Under the pieces are notes generated by a model, which had not been told where the DNA came from, ran no database searches, and saw only the letters and a program-made list of their open reading frames with translations. A stretch of 64,000 nt of DNA, from contig CAYMDH010000003.1 in NCBI GenBank assembly GCA_964389205.1, forward strand, positions 1 through 64,000, written 5' to 3'. The translations under genes were made by a program, and so were the position numbers. Shown here piece by piece: positions 52,587-60,555 of this stretch. The number at the start of each line of letters is the position of its first letter. Within the stretch, counting starts at the first letter, position 1. Origin of the DNA: Leptobacterium sp964389205. GTDB taxonomy: Bacteria; Bacteroidota; Bacteroidia; Flavobacteriales; Flavobacteriaceae.

Positions 52587-52926
52587 TATTTATAGTTTAA
52601 TGGTTAATATGCAGGTATTAAAAACTAAAAAAATACACTTCGATTTAAGATCGAAATTTTACAAGATGAAATTATTTTTTATTTGTGAAACAGCAAAAAT
52701 TATATAGCGATACTTTTATTTGATTTAAAATGAATTAATCAATTAACCGCAGTGTTTTTAGGGCTTTAAAACGAATGTTAAATTTTACATGATTACTTGA
52801 TTTTATCTAAACACTTTGACGGAATAAAAATTTAAAAGAAGAAAACGTATTATAATAACATTTAACAGTATTTTTATTACTGAATTCCCGTAATTTAAAA
52901 TTTAAAAACTAATTATAGAAACACTG
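52587..52926. other. Non-coding gap upstream of peptide 7
   Basis: 340 AT-rich bases with no ORF of note on either strand. It should hold the promoter of the peptide 7 transcript on the minus strand, but I see no convincing TAnnTTTG element close to the start codon. Confidence 0.4.
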
Positions 52927-52959
52927 AAAAAGCGCAATTTTTATAATTGCGCTTTTTTT
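52927..52959 (-). terminator. Terminator of peptide 8
   Basis: AAAAAGCGCAATT (52927-52939), 5-base loop, AATTGCGCTTTTT (52945-52957): a 13-bp symmetrical stem one base beyond the stop codon of peptide 8, with a T-run in both directions. Confidence 0.8.
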
Positions 52960-52960
52960 A

Positions 52961-53185
52961 CTAACAATTCACTACGGTAATACGCGCAGTACACTGTTTT
53001 GTTGCAATAGGTTTTGGGCAATATTGAAATATAGAAGGTGGTAAAGGACATCCTTCACTTAAAAACATACAATCTTGTGTGAAATCTTTATCATTCTCAT
53101 CTTGACCTCCATTTAGGTGTTCAATTTTAATACCTGCTATTGTGTATTTATTTAAAGATAATTTGAATATTTTTTTATTTTTCAT
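52961..53185 (-). CDS. Lanthipeptide-type precursor, peptide 8
   Basis: 74 residues. The leader MKNKKIFKLSLNKYTIAGIK has the LSLNKxTIA motif, then HLNGG near residue 27. The core has five Cys and three S/T-x-x-C motifs (TQDC, SEGC, TKQC), then ITVVNC at the end, with YCPKP in the middle. The pattern CPxPP, YCPxP, terminal NC is shared with the frameshifted neighbour (peptide 9), so the two are tandem paralogues conserved in the core and not only in the leader. Confidence 0.75.
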   Translation of the reverse strand: MKNKKIFKLSLNKYTIAGIKIEHLNGGQDENDKDFTQDCMFLSEGCPLPPSIFQYCPKPIATKQCTARITVVNC

Positions 53186-53206
53186 AATACATTTTTAAAT
53201 ATTTGA

Positions 53207-53423
53207 TTAACAATTATATACTGTTACTGGAGCCGTATGAATAAGGCATGTTTTAGCAGTAGGAATTTGATCTGGCCTAGGACAATATGCTGATATTGGA
53301 GGGGTAGGACAAATTTCAGTTTCTATAGGATTAGGCCCTCCACCATTTATTTGGTTAATCATAAAATTAGCTATCGTGGCTTTTTTAAGGATAATTTGTT
53401 GGTGTTTAATTGTTTTTTTTCAT
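53207..53423 (-). pseudogene. Lanthipeptide-type precursor, peptide 9, with two frame lesions
   Basis: ATG (53423) is followed by eight A and an early stop (MKKNN). With nine A the frame reads MKKKQLNTNKLSLKK, nearly the same as peptide 7. A second poly-A tract (53381-53386) has six where seven are needed to continue into ATIANFMINQINGGG. The core is open to 53207 and has four Cys, with TEIC, SAYC and a terminal TVYNC, matching peptide 8. Two independent homopolymer losses make a sequencing error less likely than decay, although both are length-variable tracts. Confidence 0.7.
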
Positions 53424-53604
53424 TGTTAATTACTTTTTAAAATATAACTTACTCTATAAGGTTTTCAGTTTCCCCTTTTCAATAATGAAGTTAAATGTAG
53501 CTGTGCATTTATTAAGAGAAAAGATAAGAGTCCCTATATTGAACAAAATAGGGGAACAATGATAAATATTATTTTAAACAGTAAGAATAGCGTGGTTAAT
53601 AGAA

Positions 53605-53635
53605 AATAAAAGACGCTTTTAAAGCGTCTTTTATT
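53605..53635 (-). terminator. Terminator of peptide 10
   Basis: AATAAAAGACGCTTT (53605-53619) and AAAGCGTCTTTTATT (53621-53635) form a perfect 15-bp inverted repeat 11 bases after the stop codon of peptide 10. Confidence 0.8.
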
Positions 53636-53645
53636 AATTATATGA

Positions 53646-53804
53646 TTAACATTCACAACTTCCACGACCATGACATGCTGTTACACAAGCACGATTATTT
53701 GTGGTGTTATTACCTCTACCTCCTATAATTTCATTGCGATACAAATTACTTATTACTGTTTTTTTTAGGCTTAATTTTTCAAAGCGAAGCATTACTTTTT
53801 TCAT
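53646..53804 (-). CDS. Lanthipeptide-type precursor, peptide 10
   Basis: 52 residues. The leader MKKVMLRFEKLSLKKTVISN carries LSLKKTVIxxL, then NEIIGG near residue 29. The 23-residue core (starting RGNNTTNNRACVTACHGRG and ending SCEC) has four Cys, two of them in CxC and CVTAC groupings, unlike the T-x-x-C pattern of its neighbours. It is the first precursor gene in the direction of transcription. Confidence 0.73.
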   Translation of the reverse strand: MKKVMLRFEKLSLKKTVISNLYRNEIIGGRGNNTTNNRACVTACHGRGSCEC

Positions 53805-53964
53805 GATATTTAATTTATAGTTTATAATTAGTATATAAGCTTAATTCAAAAAATAAGTTGCTTGTTGGAGGGATAGAATGTCTTCAAGTATTCTTTTCAA
53901 CTTGAAATTTAATATAAATTATGTTGTGTAAGTTATTAATAAATAAACTGATTTCTTGTAAATA

Positions 53965-54612
53965 TTAGAGCAAGTTATTGATAAGATCATTCTTTACTTC
54001 ATGACCCCCTTTAAAAGTAATCACATCAACGGTATTTCCGAAAAGCATTTGCGCTTTTTCTAATTCTAATTTTATTCGATCTTCATTAATATAAGGATCT
54101 TCATTTCCGTAAACGTATTTAACCCTTGTATTTTGCTCTCTAAAGCTTTTAAAATCTTCTTGAGTAAGTTCATTAGGAATACTTCCTGCATATAATATCA
54201 TGGTATCACATTTAATTTTAAAATGAGCAATCCACCGAGAAATAATCGAAACCCCTTGTGAATACCCTAAGACTATAAAATTTAAATTTTCAGGTATTTT
54301 TTCAGTTTTGAGAATAGTATTTAGATAATTCATAACATTTTTAGTTTCTAGAATGGTGTTTTCTTTAGTTAACCAGCTAGCACCAACATGTTTATAATCA
54401 TTGCTTTGATAATATTTAGAAGACGCTTGTGGGGCTATGATATAATTTTCTTCGGGATTTAATTCATTAAAATAACGAATGAAATACCTGCTTAGATACC
54501 CTATGCCATGGCATACAAACCAAACGTTTTTAGTTTTATTGGTAAGAGCATTGATCGTAGAATAAGTATTTGTGTTTTGATAAGTAACTTTTTTTTCTTC
54601 TGATTGCTGCAT
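53965..54612 (-). CDS. Alpha/beta hydrolase (esterase/phospholipase type)
   Basis: 215 residues. The nucleophile elbow is VLGYSQGVSII (Ser near residue 120), the acid is the Asp in YGNEDPYI and the base the His in FKGGHEVKND. The size and order match the small carboxylesterase/phospholipase family. No signal peptide, so cytoplasmic. The substrate is unknown. It is the last minus-strand gene before the menaquinone genes, which start on the other strand 152 bases away. Confidence 0.85.
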   Translation of the reverse strand: MQQSEEKKVTYQNTNTYSTINALTNKTKNVWFVCHGIGYLSRYFIRYFNELNPEENYIIAPQASSKYYQSNDYKHVGASWLTKENTILETKNVMNYLNTILKTEKIPENLNFIVLGYSQGVSIISRWIAHFKIKCDTMILYAGSIPNELTQEDFKSFREQNTRVKYVYGNEDPYINEDRIKLELEKAQMLFGNTVDVITFKGGHEVKNDLINNLL

Positions 54613-54764
54613 GATATAAATATGATTGCTTAAAATTAATACATTACAGCTTAGAATTCATATAAAATTTGTAAAGCCTAAAAATTTATTATATAATTTT
54701 ACTTTAGCTAATTGTGTATAGAATTTGAAAAAAGGAATGATTATTTTTACCTAAATATTTTAGT

Positions 54765-55190
54765 ATGAATCTATCTAAGGAAGAAATCTTGCAACAATGC
54801 AATGCCATGTGTAAAAATACTTTAATGGAAACACTTGATATTGAATATATAGAAGTAAATGATAATTCTTTAAAAGCAAAAATGCCAGTTACCCCTAAGG
54901 TGCATCAACCAGATGGAATTTTACATGGAGGGGCTATGGTTGCTTTGGCAGAGAGTGTAGGTAGTGCGGCTTCCTATATTTTTTTAAATACCAATGATTT
55001 TTATATTAGAGGGATAGAAATTGCAGCAAATCATATAAAAAGCATTAAAGAAGGAATGGTTTATGCGCATGCCACTTTTCTTCACAAAGGAAGAACGACA
55101 CAGTTGTGGAATATTAAAATAACAGATGAAAAGGAACAATTAATATCGGTTGTTAAATTAACTACCATAGCATTGCCAAAGAAGCAGTAA
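54765..55190 (+). CDS. menI: Hotdog-fold thioesterase, probable 1,4-dihydroxy-2-naphthoyl-CoA thioesterase
   Basis: 141 residues with the PaaI/MenI-type hotdog fold: HQPDGILHGGAMVALAESVG carries the HGG and catalytic Glu, and HATFLHKGRTTQLWNIKI forms the last strands. It ends three bases before the isochorismate synthase gene, and menD, menB and menA follow. Hydrolysis of DHNA-CoA in menaquinone synthesis is therefore the most likely role. The symbol rests on context; the fold alone does not separate it from other acyl-CoA thioesterases. Confidence 0.75.
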   Translation: MNLSKEEILQQCNAMCKNTLMETLDIEYIEVNDNSLKAKMPVTPKVHQPDGILHGGAMVALAESVGSAASYIFLNTNDFYIRGIEIAANHIKSIKEGMVYAHATFLHKGRTTQLWNIKITDEKEQLISVVKLTTIALPKKQ

Positions 55191-55193
55191 ATC

Positions 55194-56276
55194 ATGTTGG
55201 GCATAGAGCAATTTTTTGAAAATATTCAAAAGCATTTAGATTCAAAATTACCTTTGGTTGTTTACAAAAAACCAAAAGAAAATCAATTAAATGCAATCTT
55301 ACAATCTACAGAAGAAATACATTTTACAGAAGATTTTTCAGAACAGGGATTTGTTTTTGCCCCTTTTGATAATAAGGAGAAATCAATAATATTACTTCCT
55401 GATGTTTTTTTAACAACAATTCTAGATGGATTAAATATATATGATACAAAAAATAACATAACAGATGCTTATTCAAAAATTGAAAATGAAGCATATGTAT
55501 CCTTAATTGAAAAAGCAATTCATTCCATACATCAGAAAACATTTGAAAAAGTTGTTTTATCAAGAGTAGAAACCATCATTTTTACTATGCAAGATAATTT
55601 AAAAGCATTTAAAAAAATGTGTTTGACCTATCCTTCAGCATTTGTATATATATGGTATCATCCCAAAATAGGATTATGGATGGGAGCTACTCCAGAAACT
55701 CTTTTAGTACTAGAAGAGAATATGTTTTCTACGATGTCTTTGGCAGGGACACAGTTATATAGAAAAGAAGGAAATACTCAATGGAATGAAAAAGAAAAAA
55801 GAGAACAACAAATAGTAACAAATACAATTGTTTCTAATTTGGAGCAGGTAGAAGGTTTAATTAAAATTAAGACATCTGAAGTTGAGACTGTTAAAGCAGG
55901 TAACTTATTACATTTAAAGACAGTTGTCAAAGGTTTTTTTAACAGTATAAATCTCAAAGAGATAATTTATGCATTACATCCAACTCCTGCAGTATGTGGA
56001 TTCCCAACTGCCAGTGCTAAAAAATTCATATTAGAATATGAAAATTATCATCGTTCTTTTTATACAGGTTTTCTTGGAGAATTAAACATGACACCATATC
56101 CTAATAAGACTGCTTTTTCTCATTTATTTGTAAATCTACGATGTATGGAGATTAAAAATAATGAAGCGCTTTTATATGTAGGAGGAGGAATAACAAAAGA
56201 AAGCAGTCCAGAATCAGAATGGGAAGAGACTGTTAATAAATCTCAAACTATGAAAAAAGTCTTATTTGAATCTTAA
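55194..56276 (+). CDS. menF: Isochorismate synthase
   Basis: 360 residues, mainly the chorismate-binding domain: FEKVVLSRVETI, GLWMGATPETLL, TMSLAGTQLY, LHPTPAVCGFPTASA and the terminal YVGGGITKESSPESEWEE. It converts chorismate to isochorismate, the entry to menaquinone. It is shorter than E. coli MenF (431), with a reduced N-terminal part as is common in Bacteroidota. Salicylate or enterobactin synthesis is unlikely because menD follows. Confidence 0.9.
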   Translation: MLGIEQFFENIQKHLDSKLPLVVYKKPKENQLNAILQSTEEIHFTEDFSEQGFVFAPFDNKEKSIILLPDVFLTTILDGLNIYDTKNNITDAYSKIENEAYVSLIEKAIHSIHQKTFEKVVLSRVETIIFTMQDNLKAFKKMCLTYPSAFVYIWYHPKIGLWMGATPETLLVLEENMFSTMSLAGTQLYRKEGNTQWNEKEKREQQIVTNTIVSNLEQVEGLIKIKTSEVETVKAGNLLHLKTVVKGFFNSINLKEIIYALHPTPAVCGFPTASAKKFILEYENYHRSFYTGFLGELNMTPYPNKTAFSHLFVNLRCMEIKNNEALLYVGGGITKESSPESEWEETVNKSQTMKKVLFES

Positions 56277-56305
56277 AAAGTATTCTAAAAATGCCTTTTA
56301 GTTTG

Positions 56306-56313
56306 TATCTTTG
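56306..56313 (+). promoter_or_regulatory. Candidate -7 element (TATCTTTG) of menD
   Basis: TATCTTTG fits TAnnTTTG and lies 106 bases before the menD start, in the 142-base gap after menF. No well-placed -33 TTG was found. Confidence 0.4.
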
Positions 56314-56418
56314 AAGAGCACATTTTAATTAATTATAGATCGTCATTTGTGCAATAAATTATAAGTTTTGAGATATCTAATTTAAATTTATAACAAGCTG
56401 TAGAATAAATTACAATAA

Positions 56419-58095
56419 ATGAACTATCCAAAAATACAGCTTGCGCAAACCATTATACAGCTTTGTAAACTCTATGATATAAAGCATGTAGTTATTTCTC
56501 CAGGATCTAGAAATGCACCACTTACTTTAGGATTTTACGAAGATAGTTTCTTTAAATTATATAGTATTGTAGACGAAAGATGTGCTGCTTTTTTTGCTTT
56601 GGGAATTGCACAACAAATAAATGAAACAGTAGCTTTAGTTTGTACTTCAGGCTCAGCACTTTTAAACTATTATCCTGCCATTTCAGAAGCGTATTACAGT
56701 GACATTCCTTTGGTTGTTATCTCTGCAGATAGACCTGCAAATAAAATAGATATTGGAGATGGACAAACCATTAGACAAAACAATGTTTTTTCAAATCACA
56801 TATTACATTCGGTTCAATTAGATGAAAGTGAAAATCAATTAGATCAAAACGAGAAAAAAATAAATAGCGCATTAGAAGTAGCTATTTCTCAAAAAGGACC
56901 AGTACATATAAATGCTCCTTTTGAAGAACCTTTATATGAGCTAACAACTACCTTAGATGTTTTTCCTAAAAAAATAAAAAACATAGAGAATGTAAGGCCA
57001 CCTATAGATCCTACATTTTTTGTCAATCAATGGAATAGCTCAAAAAAGAAAATGGTACTTGTAGGAGTTAATGCTCCTAATACTATTTCAAAAGCATTAA
57101 TAAATTGGCTAGCACAAGATCCCTCTGTAATTGTTTTGACAGAAACAACTTCTAATTTACATCACGATAATTTCTTTCCAGCTATTGATAAAATTATAGC
57201 TCCTATAGAGTATATAACAACAGAGATTAGTAAGCTTCAACCAGATTTATTACTCACATTCGGCGGGATGGTTATATCAAAAAAAATTAAAGCTTTTCTT
57301 AGAAAATATAGCCCTAAAAATCATTTTCATATAGATGAAAAGAAAGCATACAACACTTTTTTTAATTTAAAAGATCATTTTAAAACAACTCCTAATGCTT
57401 TTTTTGAGCTAATAGTTAATAAAGTAAATCAAGTCTCAAGCACCTATAGAGAACATTGGTTATCAACCAAGGAGAATAGAAAAATTAAACACAATCAATA
57501 TCTAAAACAAACCTCTTTTTCAGATTTTTTAGCCTATGATACACTATTGAGATCAATACCAAATGATTATAATTTACAATTGAGCAATAGTTCCACAGTG
57601 CGTTATTCTCAACTGTTTGATTTAAATTCTACGGTAAAGGTATTTTGCAATAGGGGAACCAGTGGGATAGATGGAAGTACATCCACAGCTATAGGAGCCT
57701 CTATTGTTACTAAAAACCCAACTTTATTAATTACAGGAGATTTGAGTTTTTTCTACGATAGTAATGCATTATGGAATTCATACATCCCTGAAAACTTCAG
57801 AATAATTGTATTAAATAATGGAGGAGGAGGAATATTTAGAATATTACCTGGGCCAAAAAATACAGAAAATTTTAAAACTTATTTTGAAACAAAACATGAA
57901 TTAAATGCACGTTCATTATGTGAAATGTATACTATTAATTATAGTAGTGTAACTAATAAAGCAGCATTAGATATAGCACTAAAATACTTTTTTTTAGATG
58001 ACACAAAACCAAAACTATTAGAGATTTTTACACCAAGTGAAATGAATGATAAGATTTTAATCGATTATTTTAATTATTTGAACGATAATTCATAA
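56419..58095 (+). CDS. menD: SEPHCHC synthase (MenD)
   Basis: 558 residues. It is a ThDP enzyme joining isochorismate and 2-oxoglutarate in menaquinone synthesis. Motifs: HVVISPGSRNAPLTLGFYED, VDERCAAFFALGIAQ with the ThDP Glu, DIGDGQTIRQNNVF, NRGTSGIDGSTSTAIGAS, and the ThDP signature LITGDLSFFYDSNALWN with NNGGGGIFRILPG. Full length. It is in line with menI-menF, but the 142-base gap with a possible promoter may make it a separate unit. Confidence 0.95.
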   Translation: MNYPKIQLAQTIIQLCKLYDIKHVVISPGSRNAPLTLGFYEDSFFKLYSIVDERCAAFFALGIAQQINETVALVCTSGSALLNYYPAISEAYYSDIPLVVISADRPANKIDIGDGQTIRQNNVFSNHILHSVQLDESENQLDQNEKKINSALEVAISQKGPVHINAPFEEPLYELTTTLDVFPKKIKNIENVRPPIDPTFFVNQWNSSKKKMVLVGVNAPNTISKALINWLAQDPSVIVLTETTSNLHHDNFFPAIDKIIAPIEYITTEISKLQPDLLLTFGGMVISKKIKAFLRKYSPKNHFHIDEKKAYNTFFNLKDHFKTTPNAFFELIVNKVNQVSSTYREHWLSTKENRKIKHNQYLKQTSFSDFLAYDTLLRSIPNDYNLQLSNSSTVRYSQLFDLNSTVKVFCNRGTSGIDGSTSTAIGASIVTKNPTLLITGDLSFFYDSNALWNSYIPENFRIIVLNNGGGGIFRILPGPKNTENFKTYFETKHELNARSLCEMYTINYSSVTNKAALDIALKYFFLDDTKPKLLEIFTPSEMNDKILIDYFNYLNDNS

Positions 58096-58172
58096 CTTTA
58101 ACGCTTACGATATCCTCCTCCAATATCAATTTTGTTCTTTTAAAATTAATTAACAATTAATATTTTCAAACT

Positions 58173-58514
58173 ATGAGTAAAAGAGATGACTTAATAGCCA
58201 AATACGCCGCAGATCTAAAAGACAAATGCGGAGTAACTCCAGATGTTGCATTTTTAACTAAAGTAACAATTGGTTTGGGCCCTTCAATTTATAATGCAGA
58301 TTCTTCTACAGTTTCAGGATCTGATGAGAAAGAGTTAGCAACAGTAAAAAATAACTTTTTAATTAAAAAGTTAGGATTAAGTGATAGTGCAGACCTTGAT
58401 AAAGCAATAGATTCTGTTATTGATACTTATGGTCGTTCAAATAGAAATAAATACAGAGCAGTAGTTTATTATTTATTAGCAAAGCATTTTAAAAAAGAAG
58501 CTGTTTATAAATAA
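58173..58514 (+). CDS. DUF2853 family protein
   Basis: 113 residues, helical and highly charged: MSKRDDLIAKYAADLKDKCG at the start, KNNFLIKKLGLSDS in the middle and YRAVVYYLLAKHFKKE at the end. This is the full pattern of the small DUF2853 family. No signal peptide, so cytoplasmic; no function is known. It has its own terminator 22 bases downstream. Confidence 0.85.
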   Translation: MSKRDDLIAKYAADLKDKCGVTPDVAFLTKVTIGLGPSIYNADSSTVSGSDEKELATVKNNFLIKKLGLSDSADLDKAIDSVIDTYGRSNRNKYRAVVYYLLAKHFKKEAVYK

Positions 58515-58535
58515 GATAGCTAGCCATATAAAAAT

Positions 58536-58566
58536 AAAAACACTTGCATATTGCAGGTGTTTTTTT
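58536..58566 (+). terminator. Terminator of the DUF2853 gene
   Basis: AAAAACACTTGCA (58536-58548), loop TAT, TGCAGGTGTTTTT (58552-58564) and further T: a 13-bp stem with one G-U pair. Confidence 0.8.
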
Positions 58567-58643
58567 ATTCATTCTATTTTGTAATGATAAATAATCAATA
58601 GAAAATGTTGTTGCGATATTCAAAAGATGAATTATGTTTTAGT

Positions 58644-58651
58644 TAGTTTTG
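58644..58651 (+). promoter_or_regulatory. Candidate -7 element (TAGTTTTG) of the S1-domain protein gene
   Basis: TAGTTTTG fits TAnnTTTG and lies 17 bases before ATG 58669, after the DUF2853 terminator, so the next gene is probably transcribed on its own. Confidence 0.45.
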
Positions 58652-58668
58652 TAGCTTATTAAGATTTT

Positions 58669-59499
58669 ATGATAGTTATAGGAGAATATAATACCTTAGA
58701 AATATTAAGAGATACAAGCCCTGGATTGTTTTTAGGAGATCAAGAAGGAAATGAAATACTACTTCCTAATAAATACGTACCAGAGAATTTTGAAATAGGT
58801 GATGAGATCGAAGTTTTTTGTTATTTAGATCATGAAGAGCGCCCAGTGGCAACTAGTTTAATCCCTTTCATTACTTTAAATAACTTTGCATTGCTTAAGG
58901 CGGTATCTGTTACACATATAGGAGCTTTTATGGATTGGGGATTGGAAAAGCATTTATTTGTTCCTTTTAAAGAACAAGCTGCAAAAATGGTTGAAGGAAA
59001 ATGGTATTTAATTCATTGTTATCTTGATAAAGAGACAGAACGACTAGTAGGTTCAAGTAAAACTAATCGATTTATAAACAATGAAGAATTAAGTGTAGAA
59101 AGATTTCAAGAAGTAGATTTAATAATTTCCAGACATACAGATTTGGGAGAAGAAGTTATTATCAATAAGAAGCATAAGGGTATTTTATACAAAAATGAAT
59201 TGTATAGAACATATAGTTTAGGAGAATCATTAAAAGGATATATTAAAAAAATAAGAGACGATCATAAAATTGATGTTAGCTTACAACCTATCGGGTATAA
59301 AAATATAGAACCTTCATCACAAATAATATTAGATAAACTTAAGAATAATAACGGTTTTGTTCCTCTTCATGACAAGAGTAATCCAGAGGATATAAAACAT
59401 GTGCTAGAGATGAGTAAAAAGAGTTTTAAGAAAGCAATAGGATCTTTGTACAAGCAGAAAATTATTCGTATTGAAAAAAATGGTATTTATTTAAATTAA
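58669..59499 (+). CDS. CvfB-like S1-domain RNA-binding protein
   Basis: 276 residues with the CvfB layout: tandem S1-like OB domains (VTHIGAFMDWGLEKHLFVPF, then IINKKHKGILYKNELYRTYS) and a C-terminal winged helix (MSKKSFKKAIGSLYKQKIIR). Homologues bind RNA and affect virulence-gene or small-RNA regulation in Staphylococcus and Streptococcus; the role in Bacteroidota is not established. Its 3' end overlaps by four bases a convergent small gene. Confidence 0.85.
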   Translation: MIVIGEYNTLEILRDTSPGLFLGDQEGNEILLPNKYVPENFEIGDEIEVFCYLDHEERPVATSLIPFITLNNFALLKAVSVTHIGAFMDWGLEKHLFVPFKEQAAKMVEGKWYLIHCYLDKETERLVGSSKTNRFINNEELSVERFQEVDLIISRHTDLGEEVIINKKHKGILYKNELYRTYSLGESLKGYIKKIRDDHKIDVSLQPIGYKNIEPSSQIILDKLKNNNGFVPLHDKSNPEDIKHVLEMSKKSFKKAIGSLYKQKIIRIEKNGIYLN

Positions 59500-59846
59500 A
59501 ACCTAGGGATACAAAAGCCATATCCACCACTACCAGGTATATAGTATGGACCTCCTTCAGAGGCTTTATAAACAGTATTAATGTTTTTCTGTTTTGTAGA
59601 AGTTGATTTCACTTTTATTTTTGGAATATTTGTATTTATTTCTAGACTTTTTAATGCACTTTTTTGTGTATTAGCAGTAGCCATATTGACTGTTTTTTTA
59701 TCGGAAGATAGAATACTGAAATTTGCTTTTTGAGTTGAACTATTTAAAAGCACTTTGCTTGATGCAATATTTTTAGTGCGTTTTATGTCTTGAGCATAAG
59801 AAAATGTAGAAACCCCAAAAAATAATATAAAAATATAAAACCTCAT
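59496..59846 (-). CDS. Small secreted protein of unknown function
   Basis: 116 residues with a signal peptide (FYIFILFFGVSTFSYAQ, cleavage near residue 18). The mature part is Ser/Thr/Lys-rich with low complexity and ends with a Gly-rich stretch, GGPYYIPGSGGYGFCIPRF, containing its only Cys. No domain is recognised. The unusual C-terminal Gly/Tyr tail may be exposed or processed. Confidence 0.6.
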   Translation of the reverse strand: MRFYIFILFFGVSTFSYAQDIKRTKNIASSKVLLNSSTQKANFSILSSDKKTVNMATANTQKSALKSLEINTNIPKIKVKSTSTKQKNINTVYKASEGGPYYIPGSGGYGFCIPRF

Positions 59847-59931
59847 AGATCAAATTTTTATCAAGATACAGAATTTCTCATAGAGAAAAATGTTAATTAA
59901 CATATAGAAACAAGTGTAAATATTGTAATAA

Positions 59932-60372
59932 TTAAGCAGTTTCTTTTAGTTCTTCTTTTTTAAAATCATTTTCTAATGACTCCTGAGCCCAAATCATAGC
60001 TTCTGTTAGCGAATTAAAAGCTTCAAACCTTCGAAAGCAGAAAAGTTTTTCGACATTGAAAAAACGCCTTCTAAGTCTATCGGGTTGTACAACTCCTATT
60101 CCTTTTAAATTTTTATACTTTTTATTTACTTATGACAACGCTATAGGATTTACAGCATATGAATTAATACGATTGGAAATATAATAGACATTATCTTCAT
60201 TTTCATAAAAACTGTTAACAGTATTTTTAAATTCTATAGCGTTGTCATAAGTCAATAAGATTCCTTCTTTAAATTCTGCAACAATAATATTTGAAAGTAA
60301 ATAGATAGTACCAAACTCAAAAGAATGTTCAAAAAATGTTGAATTAGCGTAGATAGAGTCTTTAAATTTCAT
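59932..60372 (-). pseudogene. Small conserved protein gene interrupted by an in-frame stop
   Basis: The frame from ATG 60372 is open for 80 codons, to a TAA at 60130-60132, and then continues in the same frame for another 65 codons (VNKKYKNLKGIGVVQPDRLR, then FNSLTEAMIWAQESL) to 59932. The restored 146-residue protein looks like a Flavobacteriaceae hypothetical family (about 135-145 residues, SpoIIAA/STAS-like in size and pattern). The stop lies in a stretch (60128-60146) that is an exact 19-base reverse complement of 60234-60252 in the same gene, extending to 24 of 25. This suggests that the stop was made by a template-switch event. Confidence 0.75.
60128..60252. repeat. 19-bp perfect inverted repeat within the interrupted gene
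   Basis: CTATAGCGTTGTCATAAGT at 60234-60252 and its reverse complement at 60128-60146. With one mismatch the match extends to 25 bases (60128-60152 and 60228-60252). The spacer between the extended arms is 75 bases. The left copy contains the premature stop codon. Confidence 0.9.
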
Positions 60373-60531
60373 AATAATTTGGGTATTATTTATTGCAAAT
60401 GTTATAAGTTTTTATTTTTCAATAAATTACTGTTATATTTTTTAGATAAACTGTATTATAACTTAGATGAATTCAAAAAAATATAAATTGCGAAAAGTTA
60501 TTTTTTGCTTTTTTAACGTAATCGTAAAATG

Positions 60532-60539
60532 TATTTTTG
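60532..60539 (+). promoter_or_regulatory. Candidate -7 element (TATTTTTG) of menB
   Basis: TATTTTTG fits TAnnTTTG and lies 17 bases before ATG 60556. A TTTTTTG upstream (60501-60507) is 24 bases away, slightly far for a -33 element. It overlaps the in-frame ATG at 60529, arguing that translation starts at 60556. Confidence 0.45.
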
Positions 60540-60555
60540 CTTAAAACATAAAATT

